7,387 nt of DNA, taken from the NCBI GenBank assembly GCA_030039775.1, contig JASHUX010000454.1:1-7387 (forward strand), in the 5' to 3' direction. The translations under genes and the position numbers were made by a program. The notes under the pieces were generated by a model. That model was not told the DNA's origin and did not search any database. It saw only the letters and a program-made list of their open reading frames with translations. Source of the DNA: Alphaproteobacteria bacterium. GTDB lineage: Bacteria; Pseudomonadota; Alphaproteobacteria; ATCC43930; CGMCC-115725. Each line of letters opens with the position of its first letter. The first letter of the stretch is position 1. This document shows, piece by piece, positions 1 through 5,818 of the stretch.

Positions 1-1
1 G

Positions 2-409
2 ACCACGCCCTATTTCTGGGGCGCGCAGCCCGAAGATGGCTGCGCCTACGCGAAGATGGCCGACGCGACGATGAAGGAATTCGTGATGGGCGCGCTGCCG
101 GTCGATTGTCACTACAAGACCAAGATCGGCACCGAGCCGGTCGGATCGTTCAAGCCTAATCAGTGGGGCCTTTACGATATGGCCGGCAACGTTTCGCAAT
201 GGGTCGCGGATTGTTACGTGCCCAATTACGCTCACGCCCCGGCCGATGGTGTCGCGGTCGAAACCGCGGCGTGCAAGGCGCGCGTGCTCCGCGGCGGTTC
301 TTGGGTCAACGTGCCGCGCGATTTGCGCGTCGCGGACCGCGCTTACAACGCGCCCGACGCGCGCAGCGGCAATAACGGATTCCGCCCAGCGCGAGTGGGG
401 ACGCGTTAG
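2..409 (+). CDS. SUMF1/FGE-fold protein, C-terminal part (5' truncated)
   Basis: This is the C-terminal 135 residues of a protein that begins before the window; the reading frame is open from base 2. Family hallmarks appear in order: TPYFWG, the GLYDMAGNVSQW motif, an RGGSW motif and a final NNGFRPAR, so the FGE-sulfatase (SUMF1) fold is clear. The paired cysteines around GCAYAKMAD, VDCHY, ADCY and AACKARVL recall the SUMF1 domains common in Rhizobiales, which are sometimes fused to caspase-like or kinase domains; the missing N-terminus would show which. The two catalytic, copper-binding cysteines of true formylglycine-generating enzymes should follow GGSW closely, at the second and seventh residues after it. 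Here those positions are Asn and Leu, so sulfatase maturation is unlikely. The stop lies 4 nt from the stop of the convergent FecR gene. The fold is confident; the function is unknown. Confidence 0.88.
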   Translation, partial: TTPYFWGAQPEDGCAYAKMADATMKEFVMGALPVDCHYKTKIGTEPVGSFKPNQWGLYDMAGNVSQWVADCYVPNYAHAPADGVAVETAACKARVLRGGSWVNVPRDLRVADRAYNAPDARSGNNGFRPARVGTR

Positions 410-413
410 TCCG

Positions 414-1034
414 TTATTCGACGGTCGTTCGCGCGATCACCGCGTCAAATTCCGACTGGCTCCAGGGCCGCGTCGGGATCGGATCGCGGTCCGCCTCGAC
501 GCCGGCGCCCCAGCGCGCCGGGATTTTTTCGCTTCGTCCGGTGGCGGTACTGGTGACCATGACGCTGCCGTGCAGGACGCCGGTCTTGTCGAAATTCGTC
601 GCTTCGGTGAACCAGTCGCCTGAATTGGCGGTGCCGACTGCCGTCGCGGTGCGGACGGAGAACGCGGCCGGGGCCTCCGCCACGGTGGTTCGCACCAACC
701 CATGCTTGAGCAGCAGCGATGCGCCGAGCCGCTGTCCGGATGGCGCGAGGCGATAATCGACGATGGTCATTTCGGTCGTTGGCGCGATAGCGATGAGCGA
801 TCCATCGCCCATCCGCAATTTAATGTGTCCGGTTGCTGCCGTCTCGATCGCATCACCAGCCTCAACCGTCTGACCAAGGGCCATCGGGGCACGCGCGCCG
901 TTGCGCTTGACATCGACAGTGCCGCCGATCCCGACCACCGTTCCGACCGGTGCGGCCATCGCGGCACTCGCACCCACGAAGACCACCGTGATTGCGACCG
1001 CCAGCATTCCGAGATGTCGATTAAATTCAAGCAT
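414..1034 (-). CDS. FecR-domain secreted protein
   Basis: A 206-residue protein. Residues 1-28 look like a Sec signal peptide: Arg and His near the start, a hydrophobic stretch LAVAITVVFVG, then ASAAMA with likely cleavage near residue 27. The mature part matches the FecR domain: a small Gly/Val-rich beta strand segment (VGTVVGIGGTVDV), LGQTVEAGDAIET, a GHIKLRMGDGSLIAIAP segment and a later KTGVLHGSVMV strand. FecR domains of this soluble periplasmic type are beta-rich and often sit beside outer-membrane or signalling proteins. No sigma factor is visible, so classical iron-citrate signalling is not implied. It is the second gene of a minus-strand operon. The ATG used here lies 11 nt after the upstream stop. 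An in-frame GTG at 1049 would overlap that stop as GTGA and add five residues, so translational coupling is plausible and the exact start is open. Confidence 0.85.
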   Translation of the reverse strand: MLEFNRHLGMLAVAITVVFVGASAAMAAPVGTVVGIGGTVDVKRNGARAPMALGQTVEAGDAIETAATGHIKLRMGDGSLIAIAPTTEMTIVDYRLAPSGQRLGASLLLKHGLVRTTVAEAPAAFSVRTATAVGTANSGDWFTEATNFDKTGVLHGSVMVTSTATGRSEKIPARWGAGVEADRDPIPTRPWSQSEFDAVIARTTVE

Positions 1035-1045
1035 CGTGATGTCGC

Positions 1046-1963
1046 TCACGGGTCCGAGAATAGCGGCCGGCCGATTGTTTCGCCGAAGAAATAGCTGAGC
1101 GATATGTGCAATTGCGCCACCACCCCGGCACCGCCGGCGGTGGCACGGCTTCCCGGAATCAGCGCTTCGACCAATACGTCCCAGCCTTCGCCGGCATAGC
1201 TGACGCCGGTGCCGAATAATTCCTGCGGCCGAACGCCGAAGCTGCGGCCTTCCGGCACCGAAAAATCCGCTTCGATCAGCGGCGTCAGGTGACGGAAGAA
1301 ATCGGGCATATCGATGCTTTGGACTTTCGCCTCCAGATACGGGATCGAATATTCGAGCGCTAAACCGCCGGTCGCCTGATTGGGACGCCCGGTCGCGTCC
1401 GCGATCTGCTCGCCGAAAAAGCCGGTCAGCGCGAATGGGCGCAGATAGGGATTTTGGGCCTCTACGAATCCCTTGCCGAAATAGACCCGGGGCGTGGTCG
1501 CGCCGATGGGAGAGGCACCTTCGCGTTGCGCGCCGGTGCCCCCCCATTCGTAATCGAGTCCGAACGTCAGCAAGAATTCGTCGGGTTGATCCTGGATGGC
1601 GAGATACTTCAACTCGGTGTCGAGATTGGCGAAGCCGAATTGCGCCGGTGCGCCGGGAAAACTGGTGCGCTGCCACGTATCGGTCGCGACGATGGCGAGA
1701 CGTTCGGTGATCGATTTCATCGCCTCGAAGTTGATTTGGTCGAGACTGCCGCCGCCGGTCTGGGGTTGCATCGACGGCCAGAGATAAAGGTCATCACCAG
1801 GCGCGATCTGCGGCATGGTCACCGTCGAGACAAAGACGCGGTCGCCGACGTCGCTATAAGCTAGTGATTCCTGCGCTGTGAAAACGGCGGCCAGCAGGGC
1901 GATTATTCCTACCGCGCCCGTCGCGATGCGCCGGTTTCCGGTCGGCTTTGTCTCGCCGCGCAT
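1046..1963 (-). CDS. Predicted outer-membrane beta-barrel-like protein, signal peptide
   Basis: A 305-residue protein not matched to a named gene. The N-terminus has positive residues (KPTGNRR), a hydrophobic core GAVGIIALLAAVFTA and likely cleavage after SLA at about residue 35, so it is exported. The mature chain has no long hydrophobic helix. It has alternating polar and aromatic strand-like segments such as ELKYLAI, FLLTFGLDYEW, ALEYSIPYLEAKV, DVLVEALIPG and QLHISLSYFFG, many ending in aromatic residues, as in outer-membrane barrels of the putative-transporter or phenol-degradation MetA-like kind. The barrel reading is inference from composition. It is first in the operon with the FecR-domain gene, which starts at or just after its stop, suggesting that the two envelope proteins work together. 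The ATG at 1963 is chosen because it gives an intact signal peptide; its ribosome binding site is only a weak G-rich stretch. Confidence 0.78.
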   Translation of the reverse strand: MRGETKPTGNRRIATGAVGIIALLAAVFTAQESLAYSDVGDRVFVSTVTMPQIAPGDDLYLWPSMQPQTGGGSLDQINFEAMKSITERLAIVATDTWQRTSFPGAPAQFGFANLDTELKYLAIQDQPDEFLLTFGLDYEWGGTGAQREGASPIGATTPRVYFGKGFVEAQNPYLRPFALTGFFGEQIADATGRPNQATGGLALEYSIPYLEAKVQSIDMPDFFRHLTPLIEADFSVPEGRSFGVRPQELFGTGVSYAGEGWDVLVEALIPGSRATAGGAGVVAQLHISLSYFFGETIGRPLFSDP

Positions 1964-2081
1964 CGCCCCGCCGTCGTTATTATGTTGCGGCGACGACGCT
2001 ACCGTTAGCGGCGAGGCTTCACAACCTTCTTATGCGAGCACATGGCAGGCAGGACTTGCGTGCTATGTCTCGTCGTTCGCG

Positions 2082-2108
2082 AAAAAAAAGCCCGGGTACA
2101 GGCCCGGC
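2082..2108 (-). terminator. Possible intrinsic terminator (minus strand)
   Basis: Read on the minus strand, a G/C-rich hairpin is followed by eight T residues (complement of A at 2082-2089). The core is a perfect 5-bp stem (2092-2096 with 2103-2107) around a 6-nt loop, extendable past a one-base bulge. No intact minus-strand gene lies upstream of it that needs terminating, so it could be a leftover of a lost gene or chance. The T-tract is better than the stem. Confidence 0.35.
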
Positions 2109-2117
2109 CGTTATGCC

Positions 2118-2200
2118 CACGCGCACACGGTGATATTGGAAGGCGCCGGCCATTCGATGATGGCCGAACGCCCCGATGAGGTGCCGGCGGCGCTGAAAAT
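2118..2200 (+). pseudogene. Alpha/beta hydrolase C-terminal remnant
   Basis: The + strand frame shared with 2298-3797 encodes HTVILEGAGHSMMAERPDEV followed by PAALKI. This is the typical C-terminal end of alpha/beta-hydrolase-fold enzymes, in which the GAGH histidine is the catalytic base and is followed by MMAERPDEV-type helix residues. Nothing upstream in any frame resembles the rest of the fold (nucleophile elbow, acid residue), and the tail runs on without a stop into unrelated sequence. It looks like a fragment left by deletion. It is not part of the dehydrogenase, whose own N-terminus is complete from 2298. Confidence 0.55.
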
Positions 2201-2251
2201 ACGCGCTGACGCTAGGTTTTCCTGGCGAGAGTTTGCCATAGCGCGTCCGCG

Positions 2252-2289
2252 CCGGTTTCGATATATTTATAAGAATATATCGAAACCGG
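2252..2289. promoter_or_regulatory. 38-bp palindromic operator (site A)
   Basis: Two 16-nt arms are perfectly complementary: CCGGTTTCGATATATT (2252-2267) and its inverse (2274-2289), around the 6-nt spacer TATAAG. The palindrome ends 8 nt before the ATG of the aldehyde dehydrogenase and touches its G-rich ribosome binding region. It is AT-rich inside a GC-rich genome, has no following T-tract and matches two other sites in the window (5567-5596 and 5735-5764). This points to a dimeric regulator's operator, not a terminator. Promoter-like hexamers TATATT, TATAAG and TATATC fall inside it, so transcription may start within or just after it, but no good -35 was found. Confidence 0.72.
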
Positions 2290-2297
2290 GGGCACAG

Positions 2298-3797
2298 ATG
2301 GACGTTTCGACGACGTTAGCGCGGCTCGGCAATGCCGCCGCGAGTTTCCTCAACGGTAAGCATCAACTCTTCATCGACGGGAAGTTCGTCGACGCCAAAT
2401 CCGGCAAGACCTTCGACGTGTTCGAGCCTGCGTCGGGCCAGATGGTCGCGAAAGTCGCCGCCGCCGACGCCGCCGACGTCGATCTCGCGGTAAACGCGGC
2501 GCGGCGCGCCTTCGAAGAAGGCCCGTGGTCGAAGATGATTCCGTCGCAACGCGCCAAGCTCATCAACAAACTGGCCGACCTGGTCGAGGACAATGCCGAA
2601 GAATTGGCGCAGATCGAAAGCCTCGACAACGGCAAGCCCGTGACCTTCGCCCGCATGATCGATATCGGCGGCACCGTCGACATGCTGCGCTATATGGCGG
2701 GGTGGTGTCAGCGCATCAACGGCGAGACCATCACGCCGTCGATCCCCGGCGATTGGCACGTCTACACGCTGCGCGAGCCCGTAGGCGTGGTCGGCCAGAT
2801 CGTGCCGTGGAATTTCCCGCTGGCGATGGCGTCGTGGAAGATCGGCCCGGCTCTGGCCGCCGGCTGCACCATCGTGCTGAAGCCGGCCGAGCAGACGCCG
2901 CTATCGGCAATCCGCTTGGCGCAACTTATCGCGGAAGCCGAATTCCCGCCGGGCGTCATCAACGTCCTTCCCGGACTCGGCGAGACTGCCGGCGCCGCGA
3001 TCGCCGCCCATCCCGGCGTCGACAAGGTGGCATTCACCGGCTCGACCGAGGTCGGCAAGCTGATCGTGAGGGCGGCGGCCGGCAACCTCAAGAAAGTGTC
3101 GCTCGAGCTGGGAGGCAAGTCGCCGGTCGTCGTTTTCCCCGACGTGGACATGCAAGCGGCGATCCCCGGCGCCGCAAATGCGATCTTCTTCAATACCGGT
3201 CAAGTCTGCACGGCCGGCTCGCGGCTCTACGCGCATAAGAAAGTGTTCGACCAGTTGGTCGAGGGTGTCGTCGGGGTAGCGAAGAACATCAAGGTTGGCG
3301 TCGGCCTCGACCCGGCGACGCAGATCGGCCCGCTGGTCTCGGATGAGCAGCTCTTTCGCGTCACCGGCTATATCGCCGCGGGCCAAAAGGAAGGCGCGAA
3401 GGTCGCGGTTGGCGGCAAGCGCATCGGCGAAGACGGCTATTTCGTGCAGCCTACCATCCTCACCGACACCAACCCGAGTATGTCGGTGGTGCGGGAGGAG
3501 ATCTTCGGACCGGTGATCTGCGCCATGCCGTTCGACGACAACGATCTCGACCGGATCGCGCGCGAGGCGAACGCTACATCGTATGGCTTGGCGGCAAGTA
3601 TCTGGACCTCGAATTTCGGCGTCGCGCACAAGATGGCGAAGCGCATCAAGGCCGGATCGGTATGGATCAACACCCACAACATGGTCGATCCCGCGGTCCC
3701 GTTCGGCGGCTACAAGCAATCCGGCTGGGGACGCGAGATGGGGCATCAGGCCATCGAGCTCTACACCGAAACCAAATCCGTGTTCGCGTCGCTCTAG
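2298..3797 (+). CDS. NAD(P)-dependent aldehyde dehydrogenase, phenylacetaldehyde-type
   Basis: A 499-residue cytosolic enzyme oxidising an aldehyde to its carboxylic acid, full length for the classical ALDH superfamily. Visible motifs: PWNFP with the transition-state Asn172, cofactor-binding Lys195 in LKPAEQTP, FTGS at 246-249 in the Rossmann domain, general-base Glu270 in LELGGKSP, nucleophile Cys304 in NTGQVCTAGS, and Glu401/Phe403 in EEIFGPV. The Glu to Cys spacing of 34 is canonical. The C-terminal INTHNMVDPAVPFGGYKQSG segment and overall length resemble phenylacetaldehyde dehydrogenases (FeaB/StyD) more than betaine-aldehyde types; the substrate is inference. The ATG at 2298 is chosen because homology begins soon after (KHQLFIDGKFVDAKSGKTF) and upstream sequence is unrelated. 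A weak GGGGG ribosome binding site lies 5 nt upstream. The gene is monocistronic, with an operator palindrome in front and an intrinsic terminator behind. Confidence 0.95.
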   Translation: MDVSTTLARLGNAAASFLNGKHQLFIDGKFVDAKSGKTFDVFEPASGQMVAKVAAADAADVDLAVNAARRAFEEGPWSKMIPSQRAKLINKLADLVEDNAEELAQIESLDNGKPVTFARMIDIGGTVDMLRYMAGWCQRINGETITPSIPGDWHVYTLREPVGVVGQIVPWNFPLAMASWKIGPALAAGCTIVLKPAEQTPLSAIRLAQLIAEAEFPPGVINVLPGLGETAGAAIAAHPGVDKVAFTGSTEVGKLIVRAAAGNLKKVSLELGGKSPVVVFPDVDMQAAIPGAANAIFFNTGQVCTAGSRLYAHKKVFDQLVEGVVGVAKNIKVGVGLDPATQIGPLVSDEQLFRVTGYIAAGQKEGAKVAVGGKRIGEDGYFVQPTILTDTNPSMSVVREEIFGPVICAMPFDDNDLDRIAREANATSYGLAASIWTSNFGVAHKMAKRIKAGSVWINTHNMVDPAVPFGGYKQSGWGREMGHQAIELYTETKSVFASL

Positions 3798-3817
3798 CGT
3801 CGAGCGGCGCCAACCTG

Positions 3818-3846
3818 AGGGCGGCGCTTCGGCGCCGCCCTTTTTT
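3818..3846 (+). terminator. Intrinsic terminator after the first aldehyde dehydrogenase
   Basis: A perfect 9-bp GC stem (GGGCGGCGC at 3819-3827 with GCGCCGCCC at 3832-3840) is closed by a stable C(UUCG)G tetraloop and followed by six T residues at 3841-3846. A3818 can pair with T3841 to extend it. It starts 21 nt after the stop at 3797, so the dehydrogenase transcript probably ends here. Confidence 0.93.
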
Positions 3847-3887
3847 CCGGCCGCTGCCGCCCATGAGCCTTCCGTGTTGAACTGGAT

Positions 3888-4088
3888 GTGCTGATTTTCG
3901 CTCCCATCCTGATGACGTTCGCAGCGGCGGTCGCCGCGGGTGTCCCTGTGCTTACGTCAGTCTCGCCGGCCTTTATGTCGGCTTGGGACCGGTTCGCGGC
4001 GCCGCTCTATGACGTGGTGCCGGCCGATATCGCCGCCGTCGAGGCTTCGATGCGCGCCGTGCTTTCGCCGGCGCGCATCGAAGCCTGA
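3888..4088 (+). CDS. Doubtful small ORF, unknown
   Basis: A 66-codon frame with a GTG start lies between the terminator at 3818-3846 and the stop of the convergent second aldehyde dehydrogenase. The predicted product begins with a hydrophobic stretch (LIFAPILMTFAAAVAAGVPVL), which could be a signal or membrane segment, followed by AWDRFAAPLYDVVPADIAAVEAS and a short basic end. I recognise no family. There is no clear ribosome binding site, and the in-frame stop upstream (3864-3866) allows no earlier ATG. It may be the tail of a decayed gene or a chance frame in GC-rich DNA; the apparent codon sense is the only support. Otherwise the spacer 3798-4100 holds only the terminator. Confidence 0.25.
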   Translation: MLIFAPILMTFAAAVAAGVPVLTSVSPAFMSAWDRFAAPLYDVVPADIAAVEASMRAVLSPARIEA

Positions 4089-4100
4089 GAGGCGACGCGC

Positions 4101-5519
4101 CTACGCCACCGGGACTTTGATGACCTGCGGTTCCATGTAGGAAGCGAGGCCCATCGCGCCGAGCTCGCGGCCGACGCCCGACTCTTTGAAGCCGCCGAAC
4201 GGCATATCGGCCTCGGAGCCGACATGGTGGTTGACCCATACCGTGCCGGCCTCGATCTGCTTCGCGACTTCGGCGCCTTTGGCCATGTCGTTGGTCCACA
4301 CCGACGCGCACAGGCCGAAGCGCGTGTCGTTGGCACGGTGCACCGCCTCGTCGAGGTTCTTGTACTTCATCACCGGCACCACCGGGCCGAACTGCTCCTC
4401 GCGGACGAGCCGCATATCGTCGTGCGGCGCGGCGACGACGGTCGGCGCGATGAAATAGCCGGGCCGGTTCAGCGTGTGGCCGCCCGCCGCGATCTCGACG
4501 CCCTGGTGCTTCTTGGTGTCCTCGAGAATGGCGTTGACCTTGTCGTACTGCATCTTGTTTTGCAGCGGCCCCATCTCGACGCCGTCCTCGAACCCGTCGC
4601 CGACGCGATGCGACTGCGCCAGCTTGGACAAGCCCTCGACCAGCGGCTGATAAAGCTTTTCCGGCGCGTAGATGCGCTTCACCGCCATGCAGATCTGACC
4701 GGCGTTGAGGAACGCGCCGCGGAACAGATTCGACGTGATCGCAGCGAGATCGGCGTCTTCCAGCACGATCGCCGGATCGTTGCCGCCGAGCTCCAAGGTG
4801 ACGCGCTTCAGCGTGCCGGACGCGCTGGCCAGCACCTTCTTGCCGGTCGGAACCGAGCCGGTGAAGGAGATGCGGTCGATGCCCTCATGCTCGGTCATCC
4901 ACTGGCCGACCTCGTTGCCGCCGCCGATGACGTTGAGCACGCCGCGGGGTAGGGTGGTGCGCGCGACCTCGCCCATCAGCAGCGTCGCGAGAGGCGTGTA
5001 GGGCGACGGCTTCAGCACCATCGTGTTGCCGGCATAAAGCCCGTGCGCGATCTTGTGCGCCGCGAGGATGATCGGGAAGTTCCACGGTGTGATCGCGCCG
5101 ACGACGCCGATCGGATGATAGATCAGCTCGACGCGATGCTTTCCGTCGTCGCGGATGAGCTGATAGGGCAAGTCCATCTTGCACATTTCTTCGAGCTCGT
5201 GGACCGCGCCCCCGATCTCCCACTTGGCTTGGCCGACCGGCTTGCCTTGCTCGCGCGTCAGCACCGGGCCGATCTCGTCGATCTTTGTCGCCAGCGCGTG
5301 CGCGAACGCGGCGATATGCTCGCGCCGCGCCGCCGGAGGCAGCTTGCTCCAGGTCTGGAACGCGGTGCGCGCCGCCGCGACCGCGCGGTCGAGTTGGGCT
5401 TTCGACACCGACGGACATTGCGCGAAGACCGCCGCCGTCGCCGGGTTGATGACGTCGAAGCTCTGATCGCTCGTCTCGGCGACGCCGTCGATCGAATGCG
5501 TGTATTGGGCTTGCGCCAT
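4101..5519 (-). CDS. Aldehyde dehydrogenase, second paralogue (short AldA-like type)
   Basis: A 472-residue ALDH-superfamily enzyme, shorter at the N-terminus than the first one and clearly a different subfamily. Motifs: PWNFP with Asn147, Lys170 in VLKPSPYTP, FTGS at 219-222, Glu243 in LELGGNDP, nucleophile Cys277 in NAGQICMAVKR, and Glu375/Phe377 in EEQFGPV. The Glu to Cys spacing is again 34, so it should be active. GGNDPAIV, QICMAVKRIY and SEADMPFGGFKESG fit the short AldA-like or LUC3-like ALDHs (about 460-475 residues); the substrate cannot be told. The ATG at 5519 has a strong ribosome binding site, GGGAGG, 8 nt upstream, and a good promoter at 5568-5596. It is convergent with the first ALDH and divergent from the cytochrome gene. 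No T-tract terminator was seen after its stop. Confidence 0.94.
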   Translation of the reverse strand: MAQAQYTHSIDGVAETSDQSFDVINPATAAVFAQCPSVSKAQLDRAVAAARTAFQTWSKLPPAARREHIAAFAHALATKIDEIGPVLTREQGKPVGQAKWEIGGAVHELEEMCKMDLPYQLIRDDGKHRVELIYHPIGVVGAITPWNFPIILAAHKIAHGLYAGNTMVLKPSPYTPLATLLMGEVARTTLPRGVLNVIGGGNEVGQWMTEHEGIDRISFTGSVPTGKKVLASASGTLKRVTLELGGNDPAIVLEDADLAAITSNLFRGAFLNAGQICMAVKRIYAPEKLYQPLVEGLSKLAQSHRVGDGFEDGVEMGPLQNKMQYDKVNAILEDTKKHQGVEIAAGGHTLNRPGYFIAPTVVAAPHDDMRLVREEQFGPVVPVMKYKNLDEAVHRANDTRFGLCASVWTNDMAKGAEVAKQIEAGTVWVNHHVGSEADMPFGGFKESGVGRELGAMGLASYMEPQVIKVPVA

Positions 5520-5527
5520 GTGTGATG

Positions 5528-5533
5528 CCTCCC
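5528..5533 (-). promoter_or_regulatory. Ribosome binding site of the second aldehyde dehydrogenase
   Basis: GGGAGG on the minus strand (CCTCCC on +) lies 8 nt before the ATG at 5519. It is near-consensus, the best Shine-Dalgarno in the window, and fixes this start. Confidence 0.85.
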
Positions 5534-5566
5534 TGGGGCAGGATAACCGCTCCGTCGTTAGCGCAA

Positions 5567-5596
5567 CGGTATATTTTAATCGATATATCGAGTCAA
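5567..5596. promoter_or_regulatory. Putative operator, site B
   Basis: CGGTATATTT (5567-5576), 12 nt, then CGAGTCAA. Aligned without gaps to site A (2259-2288) it matches 9 of 10 in the first block and keeps the ATATATCGA core at the same distance. It contains the perfect 12-bp palindrome TCGATATATCGA (5580-5591), which lies almost wholly between the -35 and -10 boxes. That position suits a repressor. Confidence 0.6.
5568..5596 (-). promoter_or_regulatory. Sigma70-type promoter of the second aldehyde dehydrogenase
   Basis: On the minus strand a -35 box TTGACT (5591-5596) and a -10 box TATACC (5568-5573) are separated by exactly 17 nt. They match the consensus at five and four of six positions. 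Transcription would start near 5561, giving a leader of about 40 nt containing the GGGAGG site. The 17-nt spacer is AT-rich and contains a palindrome, so a bound protein would cover the promoter. Confidence 0.65.
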
Positions 5597-5734
5597 ACGC
5601 GGCTTTTAGCTGCGCGGACGCAGCGCCGGGGCGCGTTCGCGTGTTCGGTGTGTATCACCTATGCGAATCCCGATCTCGGCCTGTCACAGCAGGACTCATC
5701 CGACATTGCCGCGTCGTTATCGACGCTTCTTAGG

Positions 5735-5764
5735 CGATATATTTCAACATACATAGCGAAACCG
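5735..5764. promoter_or_regulatory. Putative operator, site C
   Basis: CGATATATTT (5735-5744), 12 nt, then CGAAACCG (5757-5764). Both outer blocks are identical to site A at 2259-2288, with identical spacing, while the 12 nt between differ, as expected of a protein-binding site under selection. It lies 54 nt before the cytochrome ATG. The left arm is less palindromic than in site A. I found no clear -35/-10 pair around it. Confidence 0.6.
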
Positions 5765-5818
5765 ATTGGCGCCACGCTTAGACTCCGCCGCCGTTGGATA
5801 ACCAGTGTGGGTCGGCCA

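Larger units (their letters stand above)
1964..2297. other. Divergent intergenic region with gene debris and regulatory palindrome
   Basis: These 334 bases separate the minus-strand envelope operon from the + strand aldehyde dehydrogenase. They hold an apparent hydrolase-tail remnant (about 2118-2200), a possible minus-strand hairpin with a T-tract (2082-2108) and the palindrome at 2252-2289. An open frame runs through from 1878 into the dehydrogenase, but its first 140 residues overlap the barrel gene antisense and do not belong to the enzyme. I found no convincing promoter for the barrel/FecR operon. Confidence 0.6.

Noticed and set aside
2..409. Active formylglycine-generating enzyme
   Set aside because: The catalytic cysteines after GGSW are absent, so only the fold is called.
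1035..1676. Longer version of the FecR gene starting at 1676
   Set aside because: The extension is antisense-free but out of frame within the barrel gene, has arginine-rich shadow-like composition, and the signal peptide starts at 1034 (or 1049).
2252..2289. Intrinsic terminator
   Set aside because: The arms are AT-rich, there is no T-tract after the stem, it abuts a start codon and related sites occur upstream of other genes.
1878..2297. N-terminal extension of the first aldehyde dehydrogenase (frame open from 1878)
   Set aside because: The extra 140 residues overlap the barrel gene antisense, include hydrolase-like debris and would run through the operator; the enzyme is complete at 499 residues from the ATG at 2298.
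2901..3746. 281-codon minus-strand frame inside the first ALDH
   Set aside because: Arg/Asp-rich shadow of a strongly supported gene, with no recognisable motifs.
4090..4102. Terminator hairpin for the second ALDH
   Set aside because: Only a 5-bp stem overlapping the stop codon, with no T-tract.
4224..4952. 242-codon plus-strand frame inside the second ALDH
   Set aside because: Shadow frame with His/Arg/Val-rich composition; the ALDH motifs on the other strand are decisive.
5522..5818. N-terminal extension of the cytochrome (frame open from 5522)
   Set aside because: It would bury the signal peptide at residue 100 and cover both operators and the divergent ALDH promoter; the ATG at 5819 gives a proper signal peptide.
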